Assembly: GCF_017875645.1 (NCBI RefSeq)
Contig: NZ_JAGGMR010000001.1
Location: 248,001 to 312,000 of the forward strand
Reading direction: 5' to 3'
DNA: 64,000 nt
From: Nocardia goodfellowii
GTDB taxonomy: Bacteria; Actinomycetota; Actinomycetes; Mycobacteriales; Mycobacteriaceae
The position numbers and the translations under genes were made by a program. The notes under the pieces are model-generated. The model worked only from the letters and a program-made list of their open reading frames with translations. It did not search any database and had not been told where the DNA came from. Numbering within the stretch: the stretch's first letter is position 1; the number at the start of each line of letters is the position of its first letter. This document shows, piece by piece, positions 45,199 through 54,567 of the stretch.

Positions 45199-46836
45199 TC
45201 ATGCGGGCACCACCGAGGGCAGGCGGAGGATGATCGCGAGACCGCTGGGGCGGGCGGGTTCGACGGTGAGGGTGCCGCCGCGGGATTGGGCCAGGGCGGC
45301 GGCGATGGGGAGGCCGAGTCCGGAACCGCCGGCCGAGGCGGAGGAGCCGCGGAAGAAGCGGGTGGTGAGTTTGTCGATTTCCTCGCGCGGGACGCCGGTG
45401 CCGTTGTCGCGGACGGTGATGATGACCCAGCCGGGTTCGGTGGCGACGGTGACGGTGGTCTGCGCGCCGGAGCCCGCGTAGCGGCAGGAATTGCTGAGCG
45501 GGACATCGAGGATCTGGGCGAGGATGTCGGCGGGGAGGGCGACCTCGGCCAGCGGGGTGGTGCGGGCGGTGCCGGTCGAGGGTCCGTCCCGGTCGGGAGC
45601 AGTCTCGAGGTCGACGTTCCCCATTTGGGGTGCCTCGTCGTCGCGCGCTTCCGGGCTGCGGTCGCCGCGCACACTCAGTCCCCCGGCATGGCCGCGGGCC
45701 AGCACCGACTCCGAACCGACGCGGACGCTGTCGGCGTGGACGAAGCGGTCGGCGGGCTCCGCCGGAACCTCGTGGTGAATCGTCTCGGCACGCAGTTCCA
45801 TGCCTGCCGCTTCGAAAGCGGTATGCCAGGCGTCGATCCGGTCGGCCACGACTTGTCTTGCGTCGCAGTGGTTTTCGGGGTCGTGCACGGAGAGGTCGAA
45901 AGCCGTGGGAGTTTCCGCGACAGCGAGGGTGAGCAGTCCGTCGAGCAGCGCGGTCAACCGGTCGACCTCGGCGCTGGCGCGACGGAAGATCGGCGCGGCG
46001 GTGTCGGGGATGTCGAGTTCCAGCGAGTCCAATCGAATAGCCAGAGCCGCCAACGGATTACGCATAGCGTGCGCGGTATCGGCAACCAATTGCCGTTGCG
46101 CGTCGACGGAGTCGGCGACCGCCAGGGCCATGGCGTCGAAAGATTCGGCGACAGCCCGCATTTCGGGCGGACCGCCGTAGTGGCGGGCGATCGAGACCGG
46201 GGCGGCGGCCCCGGTGCGTGGCTTCGGCAGCGTCGCGGTCAGGGTGGCCACCGCGTCGGAGAGCGCCGCCAGCGGTCGCAGCACCCAACGGCTGAGCGTC
46301 AGCGCGAGCATGGTGAACACCGCCATGGCGACGACCCCGCCCGCGCCGATCACCGCCCACGCCTTGGCGATATCGCTGCGCGCCCGGTCCGTCGACGCCT
46401 CGATCACCACGGCACCGTTGACCTGGACGCCCGTCCCGACCGGCCGCGCCACCAGCATCGTGGACTCGCCCCACGGGGTCAGCCGTTCCACCGGACGCGG
46501 ACGTAGGTTCCGGCGGGCACCGGCGACCGCGGCGGCGATCACCGGATCGGTGATGTCCACGCCGGCGTTCACCGTCGTCGCACCGCGCGCGTCGACGACC
46601 AGCACATTCTCGCCATACAGCTCGTGGTACCGCACGATCTCCTCGATCAGCGCCCGCGGATCACCGTCGGCCACCGCGGCATCGGCGATCGTCGCGAAGC
46701 GGTCCGCGTCACCGTTGCGCCCGAGCACCAGCTCCTGCGTCCGGCTCGTCGCATAGGTCAGCGACAGCGGCACCGCGAAGGCGAGCACCGCGATCGCCGC
46801 GAAAACCGTCAGCGCGAAGAGAAGCCTGCGCCGCAC
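45199..46836 (-). CDS. Sensor histidine kinase with an insertion in the catalytic part
   Basis: 545 residues: membrane helix at 5-28, an extracytoplasmic sensor (about 30-165), a second helix (about 170-190), HAMP, then a phosphoacceptor H-box DTAHAMRNPL (near 257). The ATP-binding part has VPLSNSCRYAG (N box), VRDNGTGVP and GGSGLGLPIA. Between dimerisation helices and N box lie about 90 extra residues (near 340-430) rich in Asp, Arg, Thr and Gly and apparently disordered, not usual in this class. It pairs with the response regulator upstream. Confidence 0.88.
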   Translation of the reverse strand: MRRRLLFALTVFAAIAVLAFAVPLSLTYATSRTQELVLGRNGDADRFATIADAAVADGDPRALIEEIVRYHELYGENVLVVDARGATTVNAGVDITDPVIAAAVAGARRNLRPRPVERLTPWGESTMLVARPVGTGVQVNGAVVIEASTDRARSDIAKAWAVIGAGGVVAMAVFTMLALTLSRWVLRPLAALSDAVATLTATLPKPRTGAAAPVSIARHYGGPPEMRAVAESFDAMALAVADSVDAQRQLVADTAHAMRNPLAALAIRLDSLELDIPDTAAPIFRRASAEVDRLTALLDGLLTLAVAETPTAFDLSVHDPENHCDARQVVADRIDAWHTAFEAAGMELRAETIHHEVPAEPADRFVHADSVRVGSESVLARGHAGGLSVRGDRSPEARDDEAPQMGNVDLETAPDRDGPSTGTARTTPLAEVALPADILAQILDVPLSNSCRYAGSGAQTTVTVATEPGWVIITVRDNGTGVPREEIDKLTTRFFRGSSASAGGSGLGLPIAAALAQSRGGTLTVEPARPSGLAIILRLPSVVPA

Positions 46837-46864
46837 CGCACTTCCCTTCCAGAACTTCCCGGGA

Positions 46865-47524
46865 TCATTCGCCCCACCGGTAGCCGTAACCGCGGATGGT
46901 GGTGATCAGGCCGGGGCGGTCCAGCTTGGCGCGCAACGCGGTCATATGGACGTCGAGGGAGCGGGAGACGGCCACGAAGGCGTCACCCCAGATCCGGTCC
47001 ATGAGCTGCTGCCGGCTGACCGCGGAGCCGGGACGCTCGACCAGGGCTTCCACGAGTTCGAATTCCTTGGGCGTCAAGGAGATCGGCTTTCCGGCCACCT
47101 CGACGACGCGAGTCGACAGGTCGACGCGCACGTCTCCGGTGACCACCACCGGCGGGGTGGGCTGGGTAGCCACAGCCGCACGCCGGAGAACGGTTTCCAG
47201 CCGGGCCATGAGTTCGGCGATGCGGGGTGGCTTCACCAGATAGTCGTCCGCGCCGCCGCGCAGGCCCCGGACGATGGAGCGCTCGTCGCTGCGCGCGGTC
47301 AGCACCAGGACCGGGACCGAGCTCACCGCGCGCAGTTGGCGCAGGATCTGCAAGCCATCCGCGTCGGGCAGGCCCAGATCCAGGATGACGGCGTCATAGC
47401 CGCGATGGTCGAGCAGCAGATCGCTGCCTCGGCGTTTGCGCTCGGCTCGGTAGCCGCGGGCGTTGAGCGCCTCAACCAAGGCATCGCCAACGCCATCATC
47501 ATCTTCGACAACCGCAAGCCGCAC
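46865..47524 (-). CDS. OmpR-family response regulator
   Basis: 219 residues from the GTG at 47524, supported by GGGAGG eight bases upstream; the frame stays open to 47605 but those codons overlap the MHS remnant. The receiver domain has the acidic pair VVEDDD, phosphoacceptor in ILDLGLPD, switch Thr in LVLTARS and the conserved lysine in YLVKPP. The winged-helix domain (LTPKEFELVEALVERPGS, TIRGYGYRW) binds DNA. It is followed by its histidine kinase 28 bases downstream. Confidence 0.93.
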   Translation of the reverse strand: MRLAVVEDDDGVGDALVEALNARGYRAERKRRGSDLLLDHRGYDAVILDLGLPDADGLQILRQLRAVSSVPVLVLTARSDERSIVRGLRGGADDYLVKPPRIAELMARLETVLRRAAVATQPTPPVVVTGDVRVDLSTRVVEVAGKPISLTPKEFELVEALVERPGSAVSRQQLMDRIWGDAFVAVSRSLDVHMTALRAKLDRPGLITTIRGYGYRWGE

Positions 47525-47589
47525 GCGCCGATCCTCCCATAGCGGGCGGATCGGCGCGGCGGCCGGCTGATCAGCGTGCGAAAAAGAGG

Positions 47590-47688
47590 TCACGCTCCAT
47601 ACCATTCGATCAAGTTGCCGACGGACCCCCGCAACACATTCGCAACCACACGGCAGTCGCCGCCGGGCTGTTTCCGCGTCGCCGTCAT
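47590..47688 (-). pseudogene. N-terminal remnant of an MHS-family permease
   Basis: A 32-codon frame with a good GAGGAG ribosome site. It ends VLRGSVGNLIEWYGA before a stop; the last 14 residues are clearly related to TLKGSSGNLVEWYD near the N-terminus of the full MHS permease encoded just downstream. The rest of the transporter is absent: the sequence runs straight into the response regulator's upstream region. It looks like the stump left by deletion of a second, paralogous permease gene. Confidence 0.65.
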
Positions 47689-47759
47689 CGAAATCTCCTC
47701 ACCGGCTGGATCCTGGCCGGCATCGACTGCCGACCAGGATCCGACAACTATTCGGTTTA

Positions 47760-49151
47760 CTAGACCCGAGCCGGCGTGGTCGCGGCTTCCTTCGGCTCGA
47801 AGGCGTGGCCGGCCTCGCGGTCGAGCTCGGTCGTGGACTTGTTCTTCAGGAAGAAGATGTAGACCAGGAGCGAACCCGCGATGAGCAAGGTGACGTAACC
47901 GATGAACTGGGGCACCATGTCGGACTTCTTCATGGCCTGGTAGATCACCGGCGCGGTCCCGCCGAAGGCGGAGTTGGCCAGCGCGTAACCCATGCCCACG
48001 CCCAGCGCCCGGATGGAAGCCGGGAACAGTTCGGCTTTCACCAGCGCGTTGATCGAGGTGTATCCGGTCAGGATGATGTAGCCGATGGCCAGCAGGCCGA
48101 AAGTGGCGAACGGGTTGGAGGTCTTCGGCAGGAAGGTGATCAGGAAGTAGGTGTAGATCACGCCGCTCGCACCGAAGAACACCAGCAGCGGCTTGCGGCC
48201 GACCCGGTCGCTGATCCAGCCGCCCACCGGTTGCAGGCACATCAGGAAGATCAGGCCGATCAGGTTGATCCAGGTCGCCACCATGGCATCGTTCTTGTAC
48301 GCCGTCTTCACGATGGCCGGAGCGTTGACGCTGTAGGTGTAGAACGCGACCGTGCCGCCCATGGTGATCAGGAAGCACAGCAGCAGCGGGCGCCAGTACC
48401 GGGTCACCAATTCCTTGAGCGATCCCGAGGAGCGGTCGGCTCCCGAGCTGGCGGCGTCCAGGTGTTCCTTGGACAGCGACTCGTCCATGTCCCGCCGCAG
48501 CCAGAACACTACGATCGCGGCAAGTCCGCCGATGGCGAACGGAATTCGCCAAGCCCAGTCCTCGATCTGCCCCTTCTCCAGGAAGGTGGTCATGATCAGC
48601 AGGGTGAACTGCGCCAGCACGTGGCCGCCGACCAGCGTGACGTACTGGAACGAGGAGAAGAAACCACGCTGGCCCTTGGTAGCCACCTCGGACATGTAGG
48701 TCGCCGAGGTGCCGTATTCGCCGCCGGTGGCGAAGCCTTGGATCAGCCGGAAGACGATCAGGACCGCGGCCGCGGCTACGCCGATGCTCTCCCTGGTGGG
48801 CATGATCGCGATGCCGAAGGAACAGACCGCCATCAGGGTCACGCTGAACACCAGCGCGGAGCGCCGGCCGTGCCGGTCGGCGTAGCGCCCGAAGTACCAG
48901 GAGCCGATCGGGCGCATCAAGAATGTGACCGCGAAAATCGCGTAGACATAAACGGTGGAGTTTTCGTCCTCCGGCGCGAAGAACTGATCTTGGAAATAAG
49001 TCGCGAAGACGGTGTAGATATAGACGTCATACCATTCGACGAGATTTCCCGAAGAACCCTTGAGCGTATTCAGAATGGCGCGCCGAGTACTCGTGGGCGC
49101 CGATAGCGGAGCCGGATTCGACTCCGGCATCTTGCTCAATGTAGTGGACAC
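47760..49151 (-). CDS. MHS-family major facilitator (metabolite:proton symporter)
   Basis: 463 residues with twelve hydrophobic helices. The start SSGNLVEWYDVYIYTVF and the motif FGRYADRHGRRSALV after helix two mark the MHS group, which includes the alpha-ketoglutarate, proline/betaine and shikimate permeases. RLIQGFATGGEYG is the helix-five signature. The GTG at 49151 is chosen for its AGGAGG site seven bases upstream. Downstream on the same strand come the MHS remnant, the two-component system and the TAXI protein, suggesting carboxylate sensing and uptake. Confidence 0.9.
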   Translation of the reverse strand: MSTTLSKMPESNPAPLSAPTSTRRAILNTLKGSSGNLVEWYDVYIYTVFATYFQDQFFAPEDENSTVYVYAIFAVTFLMRPIGSWYFGRYADRHGRRSALVFSVTLMAVCSFGIAIMPTRESIGVAAAAVLIVFRLIQGFATGGEYGTSATYMSEVATKGQRGFFSSFQYVTLVGGHVLAQFTLLIMTTFLEKGQIEDWAWRIPFAIGGLAAIVVFWLRRDMDESLSKEHLDAASSGADRSSGSLKELVTRYWRPLLLCFLITMGGTVAFYTYSVNAPAIVKTAYKNDAMVATWINLIGLIFLMCLQPVGGWISDRVGRKPLLVFFGASGVIYTYFLITFLPKTSNPFATFGLLAIGYIILTGYTSINALVKAELFPASIRALGVGMGYALANSAFGGTAPVIYQAMKKSDMVPQFIGYVTLLIAGSLLVYIFFLKNKSTTELDREAGHAFEPKEAATTPARV

Positions 49152-49206
49152 AGACCTACCTCCTTCGACGCTTCTTCGCGCCATCGGATTCGAGTGTGTC
49201 CGTGAC

Positions 49207-49227
49207 CACACTTGTTACGGAAGTGTG
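49207..49227. promoter_or_regulatory. Inverted repeat upstream of the MHS permease
   Basis: CACACTT and AAGTGTG flank a seven-base spacer 56 bases upstream of the permease start. It could be an operator, perhaps for the neighbouring response regulator, though OmpR-type sites are usually direct repeats. Confidence 0.35.
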
Positions 49228-49317
49228 CCGACCGCTTCCTAACAGTTCTTTAGGACGATGCCGTAGCAGCCCGCCAGCAACCCGATGCTCCGGTTGGCCG
49301 GGGGTATCCGTCGGTGT

Positions 49318-49349
49318 GGTTGCCGCACCTTCGATCAGGTTCGGCAACC
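49318..49349 (-). terminator. Terminator hairpin after the LLM oxidoreductase gene
   Basis: GGTTGCCG pairs with CGGCAACC, with ACCT/AGGT continuing the stem around GATCGA. It begins 11 bases past the stop codon of the gene at 49361-50188. Confidence 0.65.
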
Positions 49350-49360
49350 CCGCCGAACGA

Positions 49361-50188
49361 CTATTTCAGCAGCGGCGCGAGCGCACGCAGCGCCGACAGT
49401 GGATCGTCGGCCAGCGGCTGGATCGCCACGTGATTCGCGCCCGCCCGCAGATGCGCGCCGAGCTGCTCCGCGACGGCTTCGGCGTTGCCGTGCGCCACCA
49501 CCGCGTCGTAGAAGCGGTCGCCGCCGGGCTCGGCCAGATCCTCGTCGGTCAAGCCGAAGCGGCGCAGGTTCGACACGTAGTTCTGTAAACCCAGGTAGAA
49601 CGACGTGCGCGGCTGAGCGGTGACGCGGGCGCGCACCGGATCCTCGTCGATGACAACCTTGTGCTCGGTCGCCAGCAGCGCGTCCTCGCCCAGGATCGCC
49701 CGAGCGCTCGCGGTGTGCTCCACCGGCACCAGGTACGGCAGGGCGCCCAGCGAGCGGTCGCGGGCCAGCTTCAGCACGCGCGGACCCAGAGCGGCCAGGG
49801 CGCGGCGCTCCTTGGGAACTCCGGCGGCATCGAGTGCGTCGAAGTACTCGACCAGCGCGTCATAGGGCGAGCGGTAGGTGGCGTCGGCCTCCGGATGACC
49901 CGCGCCGACACCGAGCAGGAACCGCCCCGGGTAGGCGGCGTCGATCCGATGGAAGACCTCGGCGACCTTCGCCGCGGGCGTCTTCCAGATGTTCACGATG
50001 CTGGTCGCCACCGTTAGCGATTGTGTTGCCGCCAACAGGTTTTCCGCGACGACCAGGTCATCCTCCCCGGGTGAGCCACCCAGCCACAACGCGCCGTACC
50101 CCAGCTCCTCCACCTCGCGCGCCTGCTCCGGGCTGATCGCGCTGAAAGGAAGCCAAACTCCGTACCGTCCAAGTTCGTCGAATGCCAT
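49361..50188 (-). CDS. LLM class F420-dependent oxidoreductase
   Basis: 275 residues with the TIM-barrel pattern of the luciferase-like monooxygenase superfamily: YGVWLPFSAISPEQAREVEELG at the N-terminus, VATSIVNIWKTPAAKVAEVF and GRFLLGVGAGHPEAD. Length and motifs fit the mycobacterial subgroup using deazaflavin F420 rather than FMN. The substrate is unknown. Start ATG at 50188 coincides with the onset of homology. It is the last of a same-strand run after truA and the thioesterase. Confidence 0.85.
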   Translation of the reverse strand: MAFDELGRYGVWLPFSAISPEQAREVEELGYGALWLGGSPGEDDLVVAENLLAATQSLTVATSIVNIWKTPAAKVAEVFHRIDAAYPGRFLLGVGAGHPEADATYRSPYDALVEYFDALDAAGVPKERRALAALGPRVLKLARDRSLGALPYLVPVEHTASARAILGEDALLATEHKVVIDEDPVRARVTAQPRTSFYLGLQNYVSNLRRFGLTDEDLAEPGGDRFYDAVVAHGNAEAVAEQLGAHLRAGANHVAIQPLADDPLSALRALAPLLK

Positions 50189-50268
50189 GCCCTGCCCAAC
50201 GCGGCACTCCCCCGCCTTGTTCCGCCGGGCGGGAACCGCCGCCCCCAGCCTCGCGAACCCGACTGCGG

Positions 50269-50715
50269 CTAGCGCGGCGGCATGACGCGGTAGACGTGCC
50301 AGCCCTCCGCGACCAGTTCCCCGTCGGCGGTCCGAACTTCGGCCTGGCAGAAGACAGTCGACTTGCCACGCTTGGTGATCCAGCCCTCGGCGATCAGGTC
50401 CTGTTCGCGGGCCGCGCCCAGGTAGCGGATTTGCATGTCCACGGTGAACATGGTGGGCACCGCGTCGAACGGGCTCGCTACGGCTGGGACGACGACGGTG
50501 TCGATGAGAGTGGCGATCGCGCCGCCGTGCACGACGCCCGCGGGTTGGTTCAGATGAGGGCGGTACGGCAATCGCATCCGCGCGTAATCGAGGCGAACCT
50601 CCTCGGCGACGAGCCCGATGAACTGCGGAAAGAAGGTCGCGGAGTCCTGGTCGAAGAACTCCTTCCACGAAGTTTCCTTGTCGCCCGGAAGGGTTTCATG
50701 GAGGTCAGCACGCAT
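50269..50715 (-). CDS. PaaI-type hotdog-fold thioesterase
   Basis: 148 residues. The central helix motif GVVHGGAIATLIDT near residue 60 and the strand VDMQIRYLGAARE are typical of the 4HBT/PaaI acyl-CoA thioesterases, which hydrolyse acyl- or phenylacetyl-CoA esters. The substrate cannot be told. It begins 25 bases after truA on the same strand. Confidence 0.85.
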   Translation of the reverse strand: MRADLHETLPGDKETSWKEFFDQDSATFFPQFIGLVAEEVRLDYARMRLPYRPHLNQPAGVVHGGAIATLIDTVVVPAVASPFDAVPTMFTVDMQIRYLGAAREQDLIAEGWITKRGKSTVFCQAEVRTADGELVAEGWHVYRVMPPR

Positions 50716-50740
50716 TCCGTAAAACTACTAGCCTCGCGGC

Positions 50741-51634
50741 TCAGTCGCCGCAGCAACCGGAGACCGGGATCGTCCGGACTTCCCGGGTCTGGCGGTTACG
50801 GGCGGCCAGGTCGGGGTCGGCGGGGTAGTCGACCGCGATCAGGGAGAGGCCGTGGGCGGGTGCGACAGTGACCGAGCTGGATCGTTCGGTTTCGCGCAGC
50901 AGGCCGGCGACCCAGTCCGGGGTACGGCGGCCCTCCCCGACGGCGAGGACCGCGCCGACCAGACTGCGCACCATGGACCAGCAGAAGGCGTCGGCGCTGA
51001 CGTAGGCGATCAACAGCTCGCCCCGGCACTCCCAGTCGTAGCGCTGCAGTTCCCGGACCGTGGTGGCGCCTTCCCGGCGCCGGCAGAAGGCCGCGAAATC
51101 GTGCAGCCCCAACAGGTTCTGCGAGGCCTCGCGCATGGCCGCCAGGTCGACGTTGCTGCGGCAGCCGACCACGCTGCGAGCCTGGAGCGGTTCGGCCCCG
51201 TAGGGAGCGGTGGTGAGGCGGTAGGCGTAGTGCCGGCGGATGGCGGAGAAGCGGGCGTCGAATTCCGGGGGCGCGATGCGGGCGGCCTTGATGCGTACGT
51301 CCTTCGGGAGGAATCGCGCCATCCGGTGCACCAATTTCGCGCCGTCGAAATCCGTGGCGGTGGTGTCGAAGTGGGCGACCTGCCCCTCGGCGTGCACACC
51401 GGCGTCGGTCCGGCCCGCGACGGTCAGCTGGATCGGCTCGCGGAACACCTTGCTCAACGATTCCTCGAGTACACCCTGCACCGTGCGCAAGCCCGGCTGC
51501 CGGGCCCAGCCGATGAAATCCGTTCCGTCATAGGAGATGTCGAGCCGCACGCGACTGGTCGCGGATGCCTCGGGCGCTTCCGCGCGAAACCCGGCCACAC
51601 CGGACCCGAGGGACGACCGCTCGGCCGGAATCAT
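50741..51634 (-). CDS. truA: tRNA pseudouridine synthase A
   Basis: About 297 residues from the ATG at 51634, which has GGAGG five bases upstream; an in-frame GTG at 51655 is an alternative. The catalytic aspartate lies in [10 protein letters not shown], and [23 protein letters not shown] opens the conserved part. It makes pseudouridine at positions 38-40 of tRNA anticodon arms. It follows rplQ as in mycobacteria, beyond a strong terminator. The first 25 residues are a variable extension. Confidence 0.95.
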   Translation of the reverse strand: MIPAERSSLGSGVAGFRAEAPEASATSRVRLDISYDGTDFIGWARQPGLRTVQGVLEESLSKVFREPIQLTVAGRTDAGVHAEGQVAHFDTTATDFDGAKLVHRMARFLPKDVRIKAARIAPPEFDARFSAIRRHYAYRLTTAPYGAEPLQARSVVGCRSNVDLAAMREASQNLLGLHDFAAFCRRREGATTVRELQRYDWECRGELLIAYVSADAFCWSMVRSLVGAVLAVGEGRRTPDWVAGLLRETERSSSVTVAPAHGLSLIAVDYPADPDLAARNRQTREVRTIPVSGCCGD

Positions 51635-51731
51635 CGAATCCTCCACGCTGTCCACCTCACTGCTGACTCGAAGTTGCTTGCCGCCAAGCCGATTGCCCGC
51701 GCCGAGACGGCCGAGAAGTTCCGGGGTAACG

Positions 51732-51773
51732 CGAACGAGCCCGCCGACCCAAACAGGGTGGCGGGCTCGTTCG
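51732..51773 (-). terminator. Terminator after rplQ
   Basis: Perfect 14-base arms CGAACGAGCCCGCC and GGCGGGCTCGTTCG enclose a 14-base loop. It begins 19 bases past the rplQ stop and should end the ribosomal/rpoA transcript before truA. Confidence 0.8.
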
Positions 51774-51791
51774 GGAAGTCCGACGCGAACG

Positions 51792-52307
51792 TCAGGCGTC
51801 CTTCTTGTCCTCGTCGGCCGGAGCCTCGACGACCTCGTCGGTCGCCTCGGCCGCGGGGGCCTCCTCGACCTCGGGGGCGTCGGCGACCTCGGCAGCCGGG
51901 GCCTTCGAAGCGGCCACGCGACGGGCGCGATCGGCTTCGTTGGTCACGGTCTTCTCGCGGACCAGCTCGATGATCGCCATCGGAGCGTTGTCACCCTTGC
52001 GGGGGACGGTCTTGGTGATGCGCGTGTAGCCACCCTCACGACCCTCGAACGACGGGCCGATCTCGGCGAAGAGGCTGTGCACGACATCCTTGTTGCGGAT
52101 GACCTTCAGCACCTCGCGACGGTCGGCCAGCGTGCCGGCCTTCGCCTTGGTGATGAGCTTCTCGGCGTAGGGGCGCACGGCCTTGGCCTTGGACTCGGTG
52201 GTCGTGATCCGGCCGTGCTCGAAGAGCGCCGTCGCCAGATTGGCGAAAATCGCCTTCTGGTGCGACGACGACCCGCCGAACCGGCGACCCTTCTTGGGAG
52301 TGGGCAT
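51792..52307 (-). CDS. rplQ: 50S ribosomal protein bL17 (L17)
   Basis: 171 residues. The conserved L17 core runs to about residue 115 ([38 protein letters not shown]). The rest is an Ala/Glu/Asp-rich tail absent from the E. coli protein but usual in mycolata. Follows rpoA by 52 bases. Confidence 0.97.
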   Translation of the reverse strand: MPTPKKGRRFGGSSSHQKAIFANLATALFEHGRITTTESKAKAVRPYAEKLITKAKAGTLADRREVLKVIRNKDVVHSLFAEIGPSFEGREGGYTRITKTVPRKGDNAPMAIIELVREKTVTNEADRARRVAASKAPAAEVADAPEVEEAPAAEATDEVVEAPADEDKKDA

Positions 52308-52359
52308 TTGGTTTGTTCTCCTTGAGTAAGGCGCAAAGGGGTATGCCTACCCCCAGGGC

Positions 52360-53418
52360 CTAAAGCTGTTCGGTCTCGGCGTAGTCCTGCTCGCCGCCAT
52401 CGGTGTCACTGAACGTGCCGCTGTCGCTCCACGTTCCGGTGCTCGCGTCGTAACCCACCACGGAAGAAGGATCGAACGAGGCCGGGCTGTCCTTGAGCGA
52501 GAGGCCGAGCGCATGCAGCTTGACCTTGACCTCGTCGATGGACTTCTGGCCGAAGTTGCGGATATCCAGCAGATCCGACTCGGTGCGGGCAACGAGCTCG
52601 CCCACGGTGTGCACGCCTTCGCGCTTGAGGCAGTTGTAGGACCGGACGGTGAGGTCCAGGTCTTCGATCGGCAGACCGAATGAGGCGATGTGGTCCGCCT
52701 CGGCCGGCGAGGGGCCGATCTCGATGCCTTCGGCTTCGACGTTGAGCTCACGGGCCAGGCCGAAGAGCTCGACGAGGGTCTTGCCCGCCGAAGCGAGCGC
52801 GTCCCGGGCGCTGATGGAGTTCTTGGTCTCCACGTCCAGGATCAGACGGTCGAAGTCGGTGCGCTGCTCGACACGGGTGGCCTCGACCTTGTAGGTCACC
52901 TTGAGCACCGGCGAGTAGATCGAGTCCACTGGGATCCGGCCGATTTCCGCACCCGAGGCCTTGTTCTGAACGGCGGGGACGTAGCCGCGACCGCGCTCGA
53001 CGACGAGCTCGATCTCCAGCTTGCCCTTGTCGTTCAGGGTGGCGATGTGCATGTCGGGGTTGTGCACGACAACACCGGCAGGCGGCACGATGTCACCGGC
53101 GGTGACGGTGCCCGGACCCTGCTTACGCACGTACATGGTCACCGGCTCGTCCTCTTCCGAGGACACGACCAGGCCCTTGAGGTTCAGGATGATGTCGGTG
53201 ACATCTTCCTTCACACCGGGAACGGTGGTGAACTCGTGCAGGACGCCGTCGATGCGGATGCTCGTGACCGCGGCCCCCGGGATCGAGGACAGCAGGGTAC
53301 GACGCAGCGAGTTGCCGAGGGTGTAACCGAAGCCCGGCTCGAGGGGTTCGATGGTGAACTTCGAGCGGTTCTCCGCCACGACCTCTTCGGTCAGGGTGGG
53401 GCGCTGGGAAATCAGCAT
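52360..53418 (-). CDS. rpoA: DNA-directed RNA polymerase subunit alpha
   Basis: 352 residues. The N-terminal assembly domain begins MLISQRPTL and has [15 protein letters not shown]; the C-terminal domain (about 250-320) has [20 protein letters not shown] and [10 protein letters not shown] for UP-element and activator contact. The acidic last 30 residues are the usual actinobacterial tail. Preceded by a perfect palindrome in the gap from rpsD. Confidence 0.98.
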   Translation of the reverse strand: MLISQRPTLTEEVVAENRSKFTIEPLEPGFGYTLGNSLRRTLLSSIPGAAVTSIRIDGVLHEFTTVPGVKEDVTDIILNLKGLVVSSEEDEPVTMYVRKQGPGTVTAGDIVPPAGVVVHNPDMHIATLNDKGKLEIELVVERGRGYVPAVQNKASGAEIGRIPVDSIYSPVLKVTYKVEATRVEQRTDFDRLILDVETKNSISARDALASAGKTLVELFGLARELNVEAEGIEIGPSPAEADHIASFGLPIEDLDLTVRSYNCLKREGVHTVGELVARTESDLLDIRNFGQKSIDEVKVKLHALGLSLKDSPASFDPSSVVGYDASTGTWSDSGTFSDTDGGEQDYAETEQL

Positions 53419-53474
53419 TGTGGATCATCCTCCTGTACGGGCACCCACTATTTGATGCCCACGTTATGGGGGTT

Positions 53475-53509
53475 GTGCGTAATCCCTTGCTGAGCAAGGG
53501 ATTACGCAC
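53475..53509. promoter_or_regulatory. Perfect 17-base inverted repeat between rpsD and rpoA
   Basis: GTGCGTAATCCCTTGCT is followed after one base by its exact reverse complement. With a one-base spacer the tip must open to a small loop. It sits nine bases past the rpsD stop and 57 before the rpoA start, so it may lower transcription into rpoA, protect the rpsD mRNA end, or bind a protein. Confidence 0.6.
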
Positions 53510-53517
53510 GGCACTGA

Positions 53518-54123
53518 TTACTTCGAGTAGTACTCGACGATCAGCTGTTCAGTCAGCGGCACATCGATCTGCGCGCGCTCGGGAAGCTGGTGCACCAGGA
53601 TCCGCAGCCGGCCCGGGATCACCTGCAGCCAGCCCGGAACCGGGCGGTCGCCGACGGTCTCGCGCGCGACCTGGAACGGCAGCGTCGGGAGCGACTTCTC
53701 CTTGACATCGATGATGTCGTACTGGGTGACCTGGTAGCTCGGGACGTTGACCGCGACACCGTTGACGATGAAGTGGCCGTGCGAGACGAGCTGACGGGCC
53801 TGACGACGGGTACGAGCCAGACCGGCGCGGTACACGACGTTGTCCAGCCGGCACTCGAGCAGACGCAGGAGGTTGTCACCGGTCTTGCCCTTGAGGCGGT
53901 TGGCCTCTTCGTAGTACCGGCGGAACTGCTTCTCCATGACGCCGTAGGAGAAGCGAGCCTTCTGCTTCTCCTGCAGCTGCATCAGGTACTCGGATTCCTT
54001 GATCCGCGCGCGGCCGTGCTGGCCGGGCGGGTAAGGACGACGCTCGAACGCCTGGTCTCCGCCGACGAGGTCGACGCGAAGACGACGCGACTTGCGGGTG
54101 ATGGGGCCTGTATAACGTGCCAT
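53518..54123 (-). CDS. rpsD: 30S ribosomal protein uS4 (S4)
   Basis: 201 residues, the actinobacterial length. ARYTGPITRKSRRLRVDL at the start, the S4 RNA-binding domain (RLDNVVYRAGLARTRRQARQ, VSHGHFIVNGVAVNVPS) mid-protein and EQLIVEYYSK at the end. S4 nucleates 30S assembly and often represses its own operon. Same-strand cluster. Confidence 0.98.
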   Translation of the reverse strand: MARYTGPITRKSRRLRVDLVGGDQAFERRPYPPGQHGRARIKESEYLMQLQEKQKARFSYGVMEKQFRRYYEEANRLKGKTGDNLLRLLECRLDNVVYRAGLARTRRQARQLVSHGHFIVNGVAVNVPSYQVTQYDIIDVKEKSLPTLPFQVARETVGDRPVPGWLQVIPGRLRILVHQLPERAQIDVPLTEQLIVEYYSK

Positions 54124-54144
54124 TTGTTATCTGTTCCTTTCCCG

Positions 54145-54558
54145 CTAGACGCGACGACGCTTGGGCGGACGGCAACCGTTGTGCGGCTGGGGGGTGACAT
54201 CGGAGATCGTGCCGACCTCCAGGCCCGCGGCCTGAAGCGAACGGATCGCGGTCTCACGGCCCGAGCCCGGACCCTTGACGAACACGTCGACCTTCTTGAC
54301 GCCGTGCTCCTGCGCCTTGCGGGCGGCGTTCTCGGCAGCGAGCTGCGCGGCGAACGGGGTGCTCTTACGCGAACCCTTGAAGCCGACGTGACCCGAGGAC
54401 GCCCAGGAGATGACGTTGCCCGACGGGTCGGTGATCGACACGATGGTGTTGTTGAACGTGGACTTGATGTGCGCGTGGCCCAGCGGGACGTTCTTCTTAT
54501 CCCGGCGGCGCGACTTCTGGGTCTTCTTAGGACCCGAGGTACGACTCTTCGGAGGCAT
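54145..54558 (-). CDS. rpsK: 30S ribosomal protein uS11 (S11)
   Basis: 137 residues with a basic N-terminus ([20 protein letters not shown]), [19 protein letters not shown] and the C-terminal [19 protein letters not shown]11 forms part of the 30S platform. Lies nine bases after rpsM. Confidence 0.98.
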   Translation of the reverse strand: MPPKSRTSGPKKTQKSRRRDKKNVPLGHAHIKSTFNNTIVSITDPSGNVISWASSGHVGFKGSRKSTPFAAQLAAENAARKAQEHGVKKVDVFVKGPGSGRETAIRSLQAAGLEVGTISDVTPQPHNGCRPPKRRRV

Positions 54559-54567
54559 CGGTTATCC

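Noticed and set aside
49262..49350. Sequence with GCCAGCAACC resembling a SAM-type riboswitch core
   Set aside because: It would point into the 3' end of the LLM gene on the opposite strand, lacks the rest of the fold, and part of it is better explained as the LLM terminator hairpin.
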